In this document: in pieces, positions 17,133-25,249 of the stretch
How positions within the stretch are numbered: position 1 is the stretch's first letter
Layout of the letters: each line of letters starts with the position of its first letter
From: Paenibacillus mesophilus
Lineage (GTDB): Bacteria > Bacillota > Bacilli > Paenibacillales > NBRC-103111
DNA: 61,245 nt
Direction of reading: 5' to 3'
Assembly: GCF_005938385.1 (NCBI RefSeq)
Contig: NZ_VCRA01000038.1
Coordinates: forward strand, 1-61,245
Made by a program: the position numbers and the translations under genes
Notes under the pieces: model-generated
Told to the model about the DNA's origin: nothing
Databases searched by the model: none
What the model saw: the letters and a program-made list of their open reading frames with translations, nothing else

Positions 17133-18107
17133 TCAAGCTGGTATTTCCAAGGCCCGCTGCAAGATGATCTTTGCCGAGACGATGTCTCTGTCTTTCCCTT
17201 GTCTCTTGGCTTTGTAAGACAGATAAGTGATAAATCGCCTCCATCCGGCATCCGAAATGCTTTTGGCCAGGCGGCGGTTGCGGACCATGTTCCTGACCTT
17301 TAACTCTTCCACCGCGATCAGATCATGGTCTCGTACGATGCGGTGCGATTGTTTATGCAAAAAGTCTTTTCGCTGCCGCGCGACTTTCTGGTGGGCCTTG
17401 GCGACCTTATGCTTGGCCTTCTTCCGGTTGCAGGAAGCAGGTTGCTTGCGGGAAAGCTGCTGCTGCTTCCGTTTCAGCTGCTTCTCCGCTTTGCGCAAAT
17501 ACCGGGGGTTGTCCACCTTCGTTTTATCGGACAGCGCCGCAAACGTGTTCAGCCCGACATCAATGCCCACAGCGGATTCCGCCGTTTGTACCGCTTCCGC
17601 ATCAGGCACTTTCACACTGATATTGACCATCCACCTGTCCACATACCGTTTCACATTGATTTGCGTCACGTTCGCAGGGTCAAAGGGACGGTGGGCATTC
17701 ATTTTGACAACGCCGATTTTGGAAAGATAGACATACCCTGGTTTGGCAAACGTCTTATCAACCGCACCGGGTTGCGGGTAGGTAAAAGAAACGTATCGGT
17801 CAGCCGACTTGAAGTGGGGGTACCCGGCTTCACCGCGAAAGAAACGCTGATACGCATCATCCAAACGCTGCAAACAGTCCTGCAGTACCTGCGAGTGAAC
17901 GTTCTTGTATTCGGGAAACTCCTTCTTGAAGGCAGGCAGTTCATTCTGCTGCATGGCATAGGTGATGGTTTTGCCTTCCTGCTTGTAGGCGGTCTCGCGT
18001 TGCTCCTTAGCCCTATTGTACAGCTTCCGGCACAATTCCAGCGTTCGATTCATGAGTTGTTCCTGTTCGGAAGTCGGATAAAGGCGAAACTGAAAGGTCA
18101 TTTGCAC
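17133..18107 (-). CDS. tnpB: TnpB (IS605 OrfB) lacking the zinc ribbon
   Basis: About 324 residues. Family hallmarks are the N-terminal FRLYPTSEQEQLMNRTLELC, the RuvC-like GIDVGLNTFAAL (first Asp), IAVEELKVRNM (Glu) and DRDIVSAK (last Asp). In normal TnpB a four-cysteine zinc ribbon lies between the SYKAKRQGK segment and DRDxxSA. Here the two are fused directly (KRQGKDRDIVSAK), so roughly 30 residues with both CxxC pairs are missing in frame. All three catalytic acids remain. GTG at 18107 is the best start, 7 bp after AGGAGG; an ATG at 18113 touches that site and one at 18101 is the alternative. Likely inactive or altered in activity. Confidence 0.9.
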   Translation of the reverse strand: MQMTFQFRLYPTSEQEQLMNRTLELCRKLYNRAKEQRETAYKQEGKTITYAMQQNELPAFKKEFPEYKNVHSQVLQDCLQRLDDAYQRFFRGEAGYPHFKSADRYVSFTYPQPGAVDKTFAKPGYVYLSKIGVVKMNAHRPFDPANVTQINVKRYVDRWMVNISVKVPDAEAVQTAESAVGIDVGLNTFAALSDKTKVDNPRYLRKAEKQLKRKQQQLSRKQPASCNRKKAKHKVAKAHQKVARQRKDFLHKQSHRIVRDHDLIAVEELKVRNMVRNRRLAKSISDAGWRRFITYLSYKAKRQGKDRDIVSAKIILQRALEIPA

Positions 18108-18182
18108 ATGCATCCCTCCTGACGGGAACATATATTCCCATTATACCCTATTCACCACTAATCCTCCAACCCACTATAGAAA

Positions 18183-18482
18183 ATGTTACAAGAGAAAAGA
18201 CGAGGGATCTCGAAAAAAAACAGTTCATTTAGGCTTCGCCTAACCGAAATTCATCCCCTCCCTGCAGAGGAAAAGGACTTCTTTCGGATTGATGTTAAGA
18301 AGTACGATGAAGGTCCTTATGTCATTCAAGGAGAGTTCGAACTCGTGGACGGGAGCGGAGCCGCATTCTCTACCGGCGATACGGTAGCCCTATGCCGCTG
18401 TCGGCATTCCAACACTCAGCCGTTCTGCGACGGCTCGCACAAAACATGCGGCTTCAGAGAAGCGTCCGGCGCGCCGAAGTGA
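18183..18482 (+). CDS. CDGSH iron-sulfur domain protein, 5' end possibly rearranged
   Basis: The C-terminal 65 residues are a CDGSH-type 2Fe-2S domain: KKYDEGPYVIQGEFELVDG, then LCRCRHSNTQPFCDGSHK with the three Cys and one His ligands. The upstream 35 residues (from MLQEKRRGISKK) do not match the family, whose members normally begin with MSKVT-like residues directly before this domain. Such a start (ATGGCCATGTCCAAAGTAACC, coding MAMSKVT) sits at 16961, just left of the IS element and after an RBS. I infer that the element, plus a small rearrangement, split the original gene; a new start may or may not be used. Confidence 0.65.
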   Translation: MLQEKRRGISKKNSSFRLRLTEIHPLPAEEKDFFRIDVKKYDEGPYVIQGEFELVDGSGAAFSTGDTVALCRCRHSNTQPFCDGSHKTCGFREASGAPK

Positions 18483-18558
18483 TGGCAGTGGCATGGCTTT
18501 GCTTGATTTATCGATTGACTGGATATCGCCGGGCATTCGGAAATAAAAGCGACCATTA

Positions 18559-18596
18559 CGCACAAAAAAACCGTCCGTGGACGGTTTTTTGTGTGC
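18559..18596. terminator. Bidirectional intrinsic terminator
   Basis: AAAAAACCGTCC...GGACGGTTTTTT hairpin at about 18564-18590, with A runs on the left and T runs on the right. It sits between the convergent CDGSH gene and the gene ending at 18635. Confidence 0.9.
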
Positions 18597-18634
18597 TACT
18601 CCTTCAATAATGGAACTGGATCTCCTTAAGCTTC

Positions 18635-19657
18635 TTACCGGCCGCCGGTCCATTTCCCGAGCTTGACTGGCCTAGTTCCGTTTCGTTCCGTCAATAGGTC
18701 CAGCATCCGCTGCATGACGGCGACGCCTTTCGTCTCCGCTTCTCTCGCCCGGGTCAGCCGCGGAATCGCCCATTCCGCCTCCTCGCGATCGTTCGGCTCG
18801 CCCCCGTGGGGGAAAGGGAACCGTTCGGCCAGCTCCGCCAGAGCGTCCGCCGTCTCGCGGTAATGCAGCGCCGCCTCTGCGGCAAGCGGCTCCAACTCGG
18901 CGCCAGACGGCGTCTTGCCGAATACCGTGTCCATAAATCCCGAGAAAAATTGCGCTGCGAACGTCCGCCCGTCCAAAGAGACGGCAAGGTTGTACGCATG
19001 ACTCGGGATGTCGATGCGCCTTATCGTTAACGCCTCGATCCAAGCATCGTAGCCGGGAAGCCCGTGGCGGTATTCCGAGGAGACGTGCCGGTTCGTTTCG
19101 TTCGAAAACTGCAGCGCCCTCCGCAGCGAATCGATCAGTGTATCGAGCGGGTCGACGGGAGCCGATGCGACAATTGCCGTCGCATGGATGCAGATGAACC
19201 TCCTGTTGTTGATTTCGCCGAACGGAATGACGCCGTCCTTCTCGGCATCCCGCGCATACAGCAGCTGTTTATGATGGTCATAGCCGTAAATGAGCCCGAA
19301 CTCCGGACAAAACAAGTCCCAGCCGATGACCGGCAGCCCGCGGTCGACGCTCTCTTTGACAAATTGCACGTATTGCTCCAGCTGCTCCGGCGAAGCGGGA
19401 ATTCTGTAGAAGCTCTCCGCGATATCGAAGCCCATCGCCAGCAACCCTTTCCCCGTCAACTGAAACGGGGAGAACAAAGTAGGGCCGGCCGCGAATACCG
19501 TAACCGGATGAATGTTAATCATGAACGCATTGCCCGTTATGAACATCACATCCGCAAGCGAATACAGCTGTTTCTTGTCCGTATACTGCAGCAGACCGTA
19601 TACCGCTTGAGCGGATGGCGACCAAGTGAGCCGGACCGGCTCCTGTGTTTGTTTCAA
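18635..19657 (-). CDS. Uncharacterised protein, possibly BtrH-like papain fold
   Basis: 340 residues, no membrane segment or signal. The segment LADVMFITGNAFMINIHPVT, followed by GLPVIGWDLFCPEFGLIYGY and LLYARDAEKDGVIPFGEI, resembles the layout of C39/BtrH-type papain-like folds, but I could not confirm a catalytic triad. The TTG at 19657 is chosen because GGGAGGG lies 6 bp upstream; an ATG six codons earlier has no site. Only 24 bp separate it from the stop of an ECF sigma gene on the same strand, so the two form one operon. It could be a partner or target of that sigma factor. Confidence 0.6.
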   Translation of the reverse strand: MKQTQEPVRLTWSPSAQAVYGLLQYTDKKQLYSLADVMFITGNAFMINIHPVTVFAAGPTLFSPFQLTGKGLLAMGFDIAESFYRIPASPEQLEQYVQFVKESVDRGLPVIGWDLFCPEFGLIYGYDHHKQLLYARDAEKDGVIPFGEINNRRFICIHATAIVASAPVDPLDTLIDSLRRALQFSNETNRHVSSEYRHGLPGYDAWIEALTIRRIDIPSHAYNLAVSLDGRTFAAQFFSGFMDTVFGKTPSGAELEPLAAEAALHYRETADALAELAERFPFPHGGEPNDREEAEWAIPRLTRAREAETKGVAVMQRMLDLLTERNGTRPVKLGKWTGGR

Positions 19658-19681
19658 TAATAGCCCTCCCTGCATGGCGGA

Positions 19682-20479
19682 TCAGAAATCGAACGGTCGA
19701 GTCAAAATACGCCGCATGGTGCAGCCGTTTCGCGACATCGCGTCGGCGACGCCGCGGAAGTACACTTGAATTCGCTCCTTGCGCACTTTGCTGCGCGACC
19801 GGGAAAGCAGCGTATACACATTCGAGGTGGTCGTACCGAGCAGCGAAGCGATTTCGGATGGCGGCAGCTGACGGAAAAAGTGCGCTTCGAATACGCTCCT
19901 CTCCTGCTTGCTCAAACACCCCAGCAACGAGCGGATTCCCTCGATCAGCTCGAGCCGCACGATCAGCGCTTCCGGATCCGAATCGGACTGCCGGGCTTTC
20001 AACGACCGGCTGAAATGAAACAAAATCGAATCGATGTCGCACCAGTCCGTGCCGCTCCACGAAGACGCATCCGCCGGCGCCGTCTGCTCCTCCATGCTCG
20101 TGAACGGACGTTCCTTGCCGTACGGCCCCCCTCGCCGCAGGCGGGCATTCGCCTGGTTCTGGACGATGCGCCGGAACCACGACTGGAACCGGAATGCGTC
20201 CGAGAGCGTGCCTACGTGCAGAAAGGCGCGGATCAGCGCATCCTGGACGATATCTTCCGCTATCTCCGTATCCCGCGAAATCGCCGACGCCCAGCCCAGC
20301 GCCTTGGCGCGGTGACGCCGGACCAGCTCGCCGAACGCTTCGCGGTCGCCGGCGCGGGCTTTCTCCACCAGTTGCTCCTCTCTCGACCATTCCAACGAAT
20401 CCCCAGCCCCCGGCTGCTCCGTTGCCGTTTCCACTTCCATTGCGGCTTCTGCATTTACGATCGCTCGCCGATCGATCAC
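19682..20479 (-). CDS. ECF-type RNA polymerase sigma factor
   Basis: About 265 residues. Region 2 is seen in AFGELVRRHRAKALGWASAI and AEDIVQDALIRAFLHV, with FQSWFRRIVQNQANARLRR. Region 4 is seen in LLGCLSKQERSVFEAHFFRQ, then PPSEIASLLGTTTSNVYTLL. GTG at 20479 is preferred, with AGAGGTGG about 8 bp upstream; the frame stays open further up without a good site. On the minus strand upstream, TGTAAGGTTTTT followed by CGTTTCCGGTATC could be an ECF promoter for self-control, but this is weak. No anti-sigma gene is visible; the downstream gene is uncharacterised. Confidence 0.88.
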   Translation of the reverse strand: MIDRRAIVNAEAAMEVETATEQPGAGDSLEWSREEQLVEKARAGDREAFGELVRRHRAKALGWASAISRDTEIAEDIVQDALIRAFLHVGTLSDAFRFQSWFRRIVQNQANARLRRGGPYGKERPFTSMEEQTAPADASSWSGTDWCDIDSILFHFSRSLKARQSDSDPEALIVRLELIEGIRSLLGCLSKQERSVFEAHFFRQLPPSEIASLLGTTTSNVYTLLSRSRSKVRKERIQVYFRGVADAMSRNGCTMRRILTRPFDF

Positions 20480-20680
20480 GGCCTGCACCACCTCTTTCGT
20501 CCTCGACCTTATATTGATACCGGAAACGAGAAAAACCTTACATCGTTTTCGAAAATTTTTTTTCCAAATCGTCAGCAATTAGTTCGACCACCAGGGGAAG
20601 TTTCCCTGCTGGAGGAAAATGACGGTCTTTTGCAGCTACCTCAAAAGACTCTTATTCCTATCTGCGGGCCCATGCTGCCA

Positions 20681-21316
20681 TTACTTTTTCGGACAGAACA
20701 TACAGTACACCGGCAAAAGATCAACTTGCGTCTCCGCGCTTAGCGCAAACCCGAATTTCCGGTACAAATCCACGTTCGGGAGATGCTCCGTGTCCAGCGC
20801 GATTCCATGCGAGCCGGGGTCCGAGGCTGCCGAATCCAGCAGATGTTGCAGCAGAGCTTTGCCTATCCCTTTGCCTTGTGCCTCCGGCTTGACGCCTATC
20901 ATGATCAGATAATGATGCGGCAAGCGGGGAGCCGCCGCTCTTGTGACTCCCATATAGGAATTAAGCTGGTTTAGAGCTTTGCCGGATATGTGGAAAAGCA
21001 AAGAGATCAACCTTCCCCCAAGCCAAAATCCCTCCAACATTTTCCGTAGCCTGCCTGCAGCCGGCTTCTCTACGATATATGCGCCGAGCAATCGATCCTG
21101 ATCGAACAAGCCCCACGCTTCTTCATGGAGCTTCAAGCTTTTATCGAACATAAAGGAGACGAAAGCCTCCACCTCCTTCCGCGCCTTCGCATCGCGGTCG
21201 GAATCGCCGAATACGTGCAGGAACAAAGGATCCCGGGCAAAAGCCCGGCTCATCAGCGATACGAACATCGGCCTATCCGAACGCTTCAACTTGGATATCG
21301 TAAACGGAGCGCTCAT
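20681..21316 (-). CDS. GNAT-family N-acetyltransferase
   Basis: 211 residues with the GNAT fold. The acetyl-CoA pyrophosphate loop is GVKPEAQGKGIGKALLQHLL (Q/R-x-x-G-x-G/A type), preceded by beta-4 HHYLIMIGV and followed by IALDTEHLPNVDLYRKFGFA. It transfers an acetyl group from acetyl-CoA to an amine; the substrate is unknown. The start ATG overlaps the stop of the upstream membrane-protein gene by 4 bp (ATGA), so the two are coupled. The pair faces a TetR gene across a shared operator region and is probably TetR-controlled. Confidence 0.9.
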   Translation of the reverse strand: MSAPFTISKLKRSDRPMFVSLMSRAFARDPLFLHVFGDSDRDAKARKEVEAFVSFMFDKSLKLHEEAWGLFDQDRLLGAYIVEKPAAGRLRKMLEGFWLGGRLISLLFHISGKALNQLNSYMGVTRAAAPRLPHHYLIMIGVKPEAQGKGIGKALLQHLLDSAASDPGSHGIALDTEHLPNVDLYRKFGFALSAETQVDLLPVYCMFCPKK

Positions 21317-21876
21317 CGTTCGTCACCCGAGAATCCTTTGCCGTAGTGATCGACCGCGAAGCTGAACAGCACTTTTAGCATAAACAACGTGCAGACGATG
21401 AGCATGTAGGGCGGTACGCCCGGTATCATCGGCATCCAGCTTAAACCGGCGGACAAAAGCAAGCCGGCAACGAACAACTGCTGCCGCTTCCCGATCAGCG
21501 CATTGACAATGAAAGCTCCCGTAATCGTATAAGCCCATACCGCTGCCGAGTACCAAATAGCCGTATGCAAGAGCAGCGCCACAAGCACGATATGAAAGTG
21601 TATCGCGATAAATACGATCCGATTCGTAGTCCGGGCCGCATAGAAGTTGCTCGTCGAAACCGTGAAATTGGCGATGCAGCCGGAGCAAATATCGAATATC
21701 AACAGCAACGCCAGAGCGGTGCGCCATACCGGCACGTCGTCCGCAAGCTCAGGGAAAATTACGTACAGCGCGGTGGTCAGCAGTCCGCCGAACAGCAGGA
21801 TGGACACGATAGAGGCGACACTTTGCTTTTCGCCAAAAACGTCATGCAGGAAAGAAGGAATCCGGATCGGTTTCAT
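21313..21876 (-). CDS. Integral membrane protein of unknown function
   Basis: 187 residues with five or six hydrophobic helices, among them VASIVSILLFGGLLTTALYV, then ALALLLIFDICSGCIANF and IVFIAIHFHIVLVALLLHTA. I do not recognise the family with certainty. The two His in the third helix and the Cys pair in the second could bind a metal or cofactor, but this is only a suggestion. ATG after GGGAGTG. It is the first gene of a two-gene unit with the acetyltransferase, divergent from a TetR regulator, a pattern often seen for small-molecule resistance or export. Confidence 0.7.
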   Translation of the reverse strand: MKPIRIPSFLHDVFGEKQSVASIVSILLFGGLLTTALYVIFPELADDVPVWRTALALLLIFDICSGCIANFTVSTSNFYAARTTNRIVFIAIHFHIVLVALLLHTAIWYSAAVWAYTITGAFIVNALIGKRQQLFVAGLLLSAGLSWMPMIPGVPPYMLIVCTLFMLKVLFSFAVDHYGKGFSGDER

Positions 21877-21908
21877 TTCGGCACACTCCCATACATAGGT
21901 TTACAAGA

Positions 21909-22010
21909 AGTTTTGTATATATTGTATGATTTCACTACAAAACTATTATAGTCCGATCCATCGAAACCTTCAATAGTTTTATACTCATCACATTGAATTA
22001 CTACAAAACT
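21909..22010. promoter_or_regulatory. Candidate TetR operator cluster
   Basis: The word TACAAAACT occurs at 21936-21944 and 22002-22010. It is inverted as AGTTTTGTA at 21909-21917 and as a near copy, AGTTTTATA, around 21975-21983. This spread of one motif in both orientations between divergent genes fits binding by the adjacent TetR protein. Confidence 0.65.
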
Positions 22011-22039
22011 TCAGTTACACTAGTAGAGAGGTGAAGCGG

Positions 22040-22636
22040 ATGAACGGCTATGAACGACGGAAGCAGAAAAAAATCGACCGGATTTACGACGAATCGTTTC
22101 AGTTATTTGCCAAACACGGGTTCCATAAAGTGAGCGTGAACGAAATCGCGCAGAAGGCGAACGTTTCGCCCGCTACCATCTATAACTACTTCGGGACGAA
22201 AGAACAGCTCTATGCCGATATGCTTATGAATTGGATGGACAAGCAGCTGGAGCAGTATGAAAGCATCCTGGATTCCGGGCTCTCCTTTCCCGAGAAAGCG
22301 AAGGAAATTATGCTGCGGGAAGCCCATAACTTGAACCTGTTGTCCGAGGAGCTTCAAAAAGCCCCCTCCACTGAATGGAACGGGCTGATGCAAAGGATAG
22401 AGAGCTACAGCGAGCAGAAAATTATGCGCTTTTTTATGAGATTTGTCGCGCTCGGGAAGCAGGAAGGCTGCATTCATCCGGATGTGACGGAAGAGACGGC
22501 GATGCTCTATTTCTCCATGTACAAAAATGAGCTGGCCCGGCATTGGGAATCATCCGGGCGGGAGCGTCTGACGCTGAGCATCGATCAGCTGCTGGAGCTG
22601 TTCTTCTATGGACTGGCCGGGCAGCGGCAGAATTAA
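22040..22636 (+). CDS. TetR-family transcriptional repressor
   Basis: 198 residues with the TetR DNA-binding head: RIYDESFQLFAKHGFHKVSV, then NEIAQKANVSPATIYNYFGTKEQLYADM. The C-terminal helices form a variable ligand pocket. The ATG at 22040 follows GAGAGGTG by 6 bp; the GTG inside that site is not the start. Divergent from the membrane protein/acetyltransferase pair, with repeated TACAAAACT words between, so self-repression and control of that pair are likely. Confidence 0.92.
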   Translation: MNGYERRKQKKIDRIYDESFQLFAKHGFHKVSVNEIAQKANVSPATIYNYFGTKEQLYADMLMNWMDKQLEQYESILDSGLSFPEKAKEIMLREAHNLNLLSEELQKAPSTEWNGLMQRIESYSEQKIMRFFMRFVALGKQEGCIHPDVTEETAMLYFSMYKNELARHWESSGRERLTLSIDQLLELFFYGLAGQRQN

Positions 22637-22743
22637 GCTCGGTCTGCATACATTCCATTGCCACTCGATTAACGGAGTCCTTGCCCTGAAATCTTCCTTT
22701 GCCATCAAGCCAAGCCATTCAGCCGAGATCGTTTGCTGAACAA

Positions 22744-22776
22744 GGAAAAGCCGCCGACAAGGATGTCGGCGGCTGC
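22744..22776 (-). terminator. Intrinsic terminator of the RRM gene
   Basis: AGCCGCCGACA (22749-22759) pairs perfectly with TGTCGGCGGCT (22764-22774). On the minus strand a short T run follows. Confidence 0.75.
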
Positions 22777-22794
22777 GGCCTTGAAAGGTATGTT

Positions 22795-23220
22795 TTATCG
22801 AAACCTCGGGTTGCTGGATGTTCTGCGCTCGGCTTCTTTAACCGTCAAACTTCTGCCGCCCCACTCGAAACCGTTTAGAGCCTGGATAACCCTTTGGGCA
22901 GCATCGGCAGGCACCTCTACATAACCAAAGCCGCGTGAGCGACCCGTCTCACGGTCCGTAGCGATTCTCGCGGAAATAACTTCAGCATACTCGCGAACCT
23001 TCATACCGAGGTCCTCATTGGTGACAGCCCAAGGGAGATTGCCAATTTCAAGTGTAACGGTCCCTGATCGTTGATCGGCTCTCCCCACCGCATTGCTTGT
23101 ACCGCCGTACAGCGCTTGGTTGATAGCTTCGTGCGCTCCGTCATTGGTCATCACCAGCACGCCTGCCAATACTCCAATTACAAAAGTACCGCAAGCCGTT
23201 AAAATGGCGTTCCGATTCAT
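22795..23220 (-). CDS. Membrane-anchored RRM RNA-binding protein
   Basis: 141 residues. An N-terminal hydrophobic segment (about residues 5-25, TACGTFVIGVLAGVLVM) is followed by a short linker and a complete RRM domain (about 54-128). RNP2 is LEIGNLPW and RNP1 is RSRGFGYVEV with the aromatic residues intact. RRM proteins in bacteria usually are soluble, so a membrane anchor is unusual; the domain should face the cytoplasm if it is to bind RNA. An LTAC stretch resembles a lipobox but is too close to the start. ATG after GGGGGTAG. It is divergent from the PrsW-like gene. Confidence 0.85.
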   Translation of the reverse strand: MNRNAILTACGTFVIGVLAGVLVMTNDGAHEAINQALYGGTSNAVGRADQRSGTVTLEIGNLPWAVTNEDLGMKVREYAEVISARIATDRETGRSRGFGYVEVPADAAQRVIQALNGFEWGGRSLTVKEAERRTSSNPRFR

Positions 23221-23328
23221 TTTCTACCCCCAAAATCGATTTGTCACCTCAAATATAACGTATCCAACTATAAAATTCCGTGGCATGCAACACATTTCCA
23301 AAAAAAATGCGATTTTTCTCTGCGCATC

Positions 23329-23358
23329 TTGCTCAGCCGGAAGTGGAGTCGGTACAAT
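23329..23358 (+). promoter_or_regulatory. Promoter of the cNMP-PrsW gene
   Basis: TTGCTC (23329-23334), 18-bp spacer, TACAAT (23353-23358). The promoter sits inside an upstream in-frame extension, which supports the later TTG start at 23398. Confidence 0.65.
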
Positions 23359-23397
23359 TGGAACATATATAGCGTATTCGGAAAGAGGCGGGACGCC

Positions 23398-25191
23398 TTG
23401 CTGACACCACTCGTTTTTTTACAAGAACATCCTCTGACGACGGACTTGCCGCCCGATCAGTTGACTGATGCCGCAAAGCATATGCGCTACTACGAATTTA
23501 AAACGGGCGACGTTTTGCTTAGGGAAGGAGAAGCCGGAGACAACTGCTATTGGATCATGACGGGCGAGGTCGAGGTATACGCAAGAAACTTGATCGGACT
23601 TCGAATTCGTTTAGCAAAACTCGAACCGGGAGCGCTTATAGGTGAAATGGCTCTGATCCGAAATGAGCGCAGGACGGCTTCGGTCGCTGCGTTAACGGAT
23701 GGACTTGCTTTGGGGTTCGACCGGACATCCTTTCATGCCTTGGCAGAAAGCTGCCCGGCGTTCCATTCGCGATTGGAACGGTTGATCCGGCAGCGTTCCA
23801 CGCACGGCAACCTCCGCAAAATGTCCATCTGGTCCGGGCTTCCTGATGAACAATTACGCCGCTTGGCCGAAGCTGCAACCCCTTTACCCGTGTTGGCAGG
23901 TGCTTCCATTGTCCGTGAAGGGGAAGCGGGGGACGCTTTTTATATGATTATCCGGGGCAAGTACGAGGTATGGCAGAACGGTAAGCGAGCGGCTGTGCTC
24001 GGTCCTGGCGATTTCTTTGGCGAGATCGCTCTTCTCGCCAATATCCCCCGCACCTCCACGGTTCAGGCGGTAACCGACGGCGAACTGTTGGCTCTGTCAC
24101 GTGAACATTTTCATCATGCCGTTCGTGAATCCGAGCAAATCCGGGCTCAAATTCAAGAAATTGCCCATGTGCGCCAGCCGCACGCCGTTGATCACGTGTC
24201 CGCGGCAAGCGATCAACGGAACAGCTCGTATACCGTCGATTCCCTGCATCAGCCGCTGTCCTGGCGGAACCAATGGTTGCAGGTGATGTTCGGCGGTTTG
24301 GCGTTATTCGTCCTATTTACATTGCTCGCTTTATGGATCGGATGGCAGCCGCTGCAGATTGCCGTACTGTTCATTGGAGCGTTCGTCGGACCTGTGGCCT
24401 TCGTTGCTTATGTACGCGATTCCCAATTGCTTCAATTTCACCCAAGGCGGTTGGCCGCGGCTTTTGCCTTTGCAGCCGGGATCGCGGTCCCCCTTGCGTG
24501 GTGGCTGGAAACCCGATTCGTATTCACAGGTGGGATTGCCTCCGGAGGACTCCAGGGTTTCACCATTCCATTCTTGATAGCCGTGATCGAGGAATTGAGC
24601 AAACTACTTCCGCTCCTGGTCGTGTTCCGAGCGAGAAACATGCGCTTCCTTACGGATGCGGTCGTCTTCGGAGTTGCAGCCGGAATGGGATTCGCCAGTC
24701 TGGAGAGTGCGCTTTACGGGTTGGCCCGAATAGATTCTACGTCGAGCTTGCTAGCCGTTTTATGGGTGCGCACGCTGCTCTCCCCTTTCGGCCACGGGAT
24801 TTGGACTGGGCTAATGGCCGTCGGCTGGTGGCGGTTGCAGCGCAGAGTCAAGGGAAGCAATCGTCATCGACTCTATGGAATAGCGCTTGTCTATATGGCA
24901 GAAGCCGTCCTATTGCATTCCGCGTGGAATATGGCTTCGAATCGCGGCATCATAGGGTTCATCGGGCAGCTGGCAGTCGGGGTATGCGGCATATGGCTGT
25001 TACGCCGGTTAATTCGTCAAGGCACCCAAGAAGAAACTCGGGCTCTTCTCCTTATCAATCCTGAACGCGAGCATATGACCTCTATGGCTGATCCGGATAT
25101 GGCTAGAGAACTTCATTGCCATGGGTGCGGCACGCTCTCCCCTCCTGGGACCGTGTATTGCGCCAGGTGCGGGCAAGCACTTAGTGTGTGA
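23398..25191 (+). CDS. Two cNMP-binding domains + PrsW-type membrane protease + zinc ribbon
   Basis: About 597 residues. Two cyclic-nucleotide-binding domains (about 10-125 and 135-250) carry GEAGDNCYWIMTGEVEVYA and GEAGDAFYMIIRGKYEVW with GDFFGEIALL phosphate cassettes. A PrsW-family intramembrane metalloprotease of about eight helices follows, with the motifs IEELSK (near 398), FGVAAGMGFASLESALYG, SPFGHGIWTG and a later LLHSAWN. The C-terminus is a zinc ribbon (CHGCG...CARCG). PrsW cleaves the anti-sigma RsiW in Bacillus; here a nucleotide may gate cleavage. The TTG start at 23398 has AAAGAGG upstream and lies behind a good promoter. No anti-sigma substrate is next to it. Confidence 0.88.
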   Translation: MLTPLVFLQEHPLTTDLPPDQLTDAAKHMRYYEFKTGDVLLREGEAGDNCYWIMTGEVEVYARNLIGLRIRLAKLEPGALIGEMALIRNERRTASVAALTDGLALGFDRTSFHALAESCPAFHSRLERLIRQRSTHGNLRKMSIWSGLPDEQLRRLAEAATPLPVLAGASIVREGEAGDAFYMIIRGKYEVWQNGKRAAVLGPGDFFGEIALLANIPRTSTVQAVTDGELLALSREHFHHAVRESEQIRAQIQEIAHVRQPHAVDHVSAASDQRNSSYTVDSLHQPLSWRNQWLQVMFGGLALFVLFTLLALWIGWQPLQIAVLFIGAFVGPVAFVAYVRDSQLLQFHPRRLAAAFAFAAGIAVPLAWWLETRFVFTGGIASGGLQGFTIPFLIAVIEELSKLLPLLVVFRARNMRFLTDAVVFGVAAGMGFASLESALYGLARIDSTSSLLAVLWVRTLLSPFGHGIWTGLMAVGWWRLQRRVKGSNRHRLYGIALVYMAEAVLLHSAWNMASNRGIIGFIGQLAVGVCGIWLLRRLIRQGTQEETRALLLINPEREHMTSMADPDMARELHCHGCGTLSPPGTVYCARCGQALSV

Positions 25192-25249
25192 AGTACCGTA
25201 TGGCTACCGGCAAGAGCCATTCGGCGCACAGGTGCCATTATCCGATTAC

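Larger units (their letters stand above)
16981..18165 (-). mobile_element. IS200/IS605-group element with tnpB only
   Basis: Contains a tnpB gene, a structured right end and no tnpA. The right end shows the typical subterminal hairpin GCCTCCCACCGC...GCGGGGGC (16989-17016). The left boundary is estimated; it lies beyond the tnpB start, in the AT-rich stretch before 18180. It has landed between doxX and the CDGSH gene. Confidence 0.75.

Noticed and set aside
19766..20743. Long plus-strand frame opposite the sigma factor gene
   Set aside because: Mirror of a GC-rich gene; Arg/Pro-rich translation without any family resemblance.
23329..23397. Upstream extension of the cNMP-PrsW protein
   Set aside because: These codons overlap a good promoter (TTGCTC-18-TACAAT) and lack a ribosome site.
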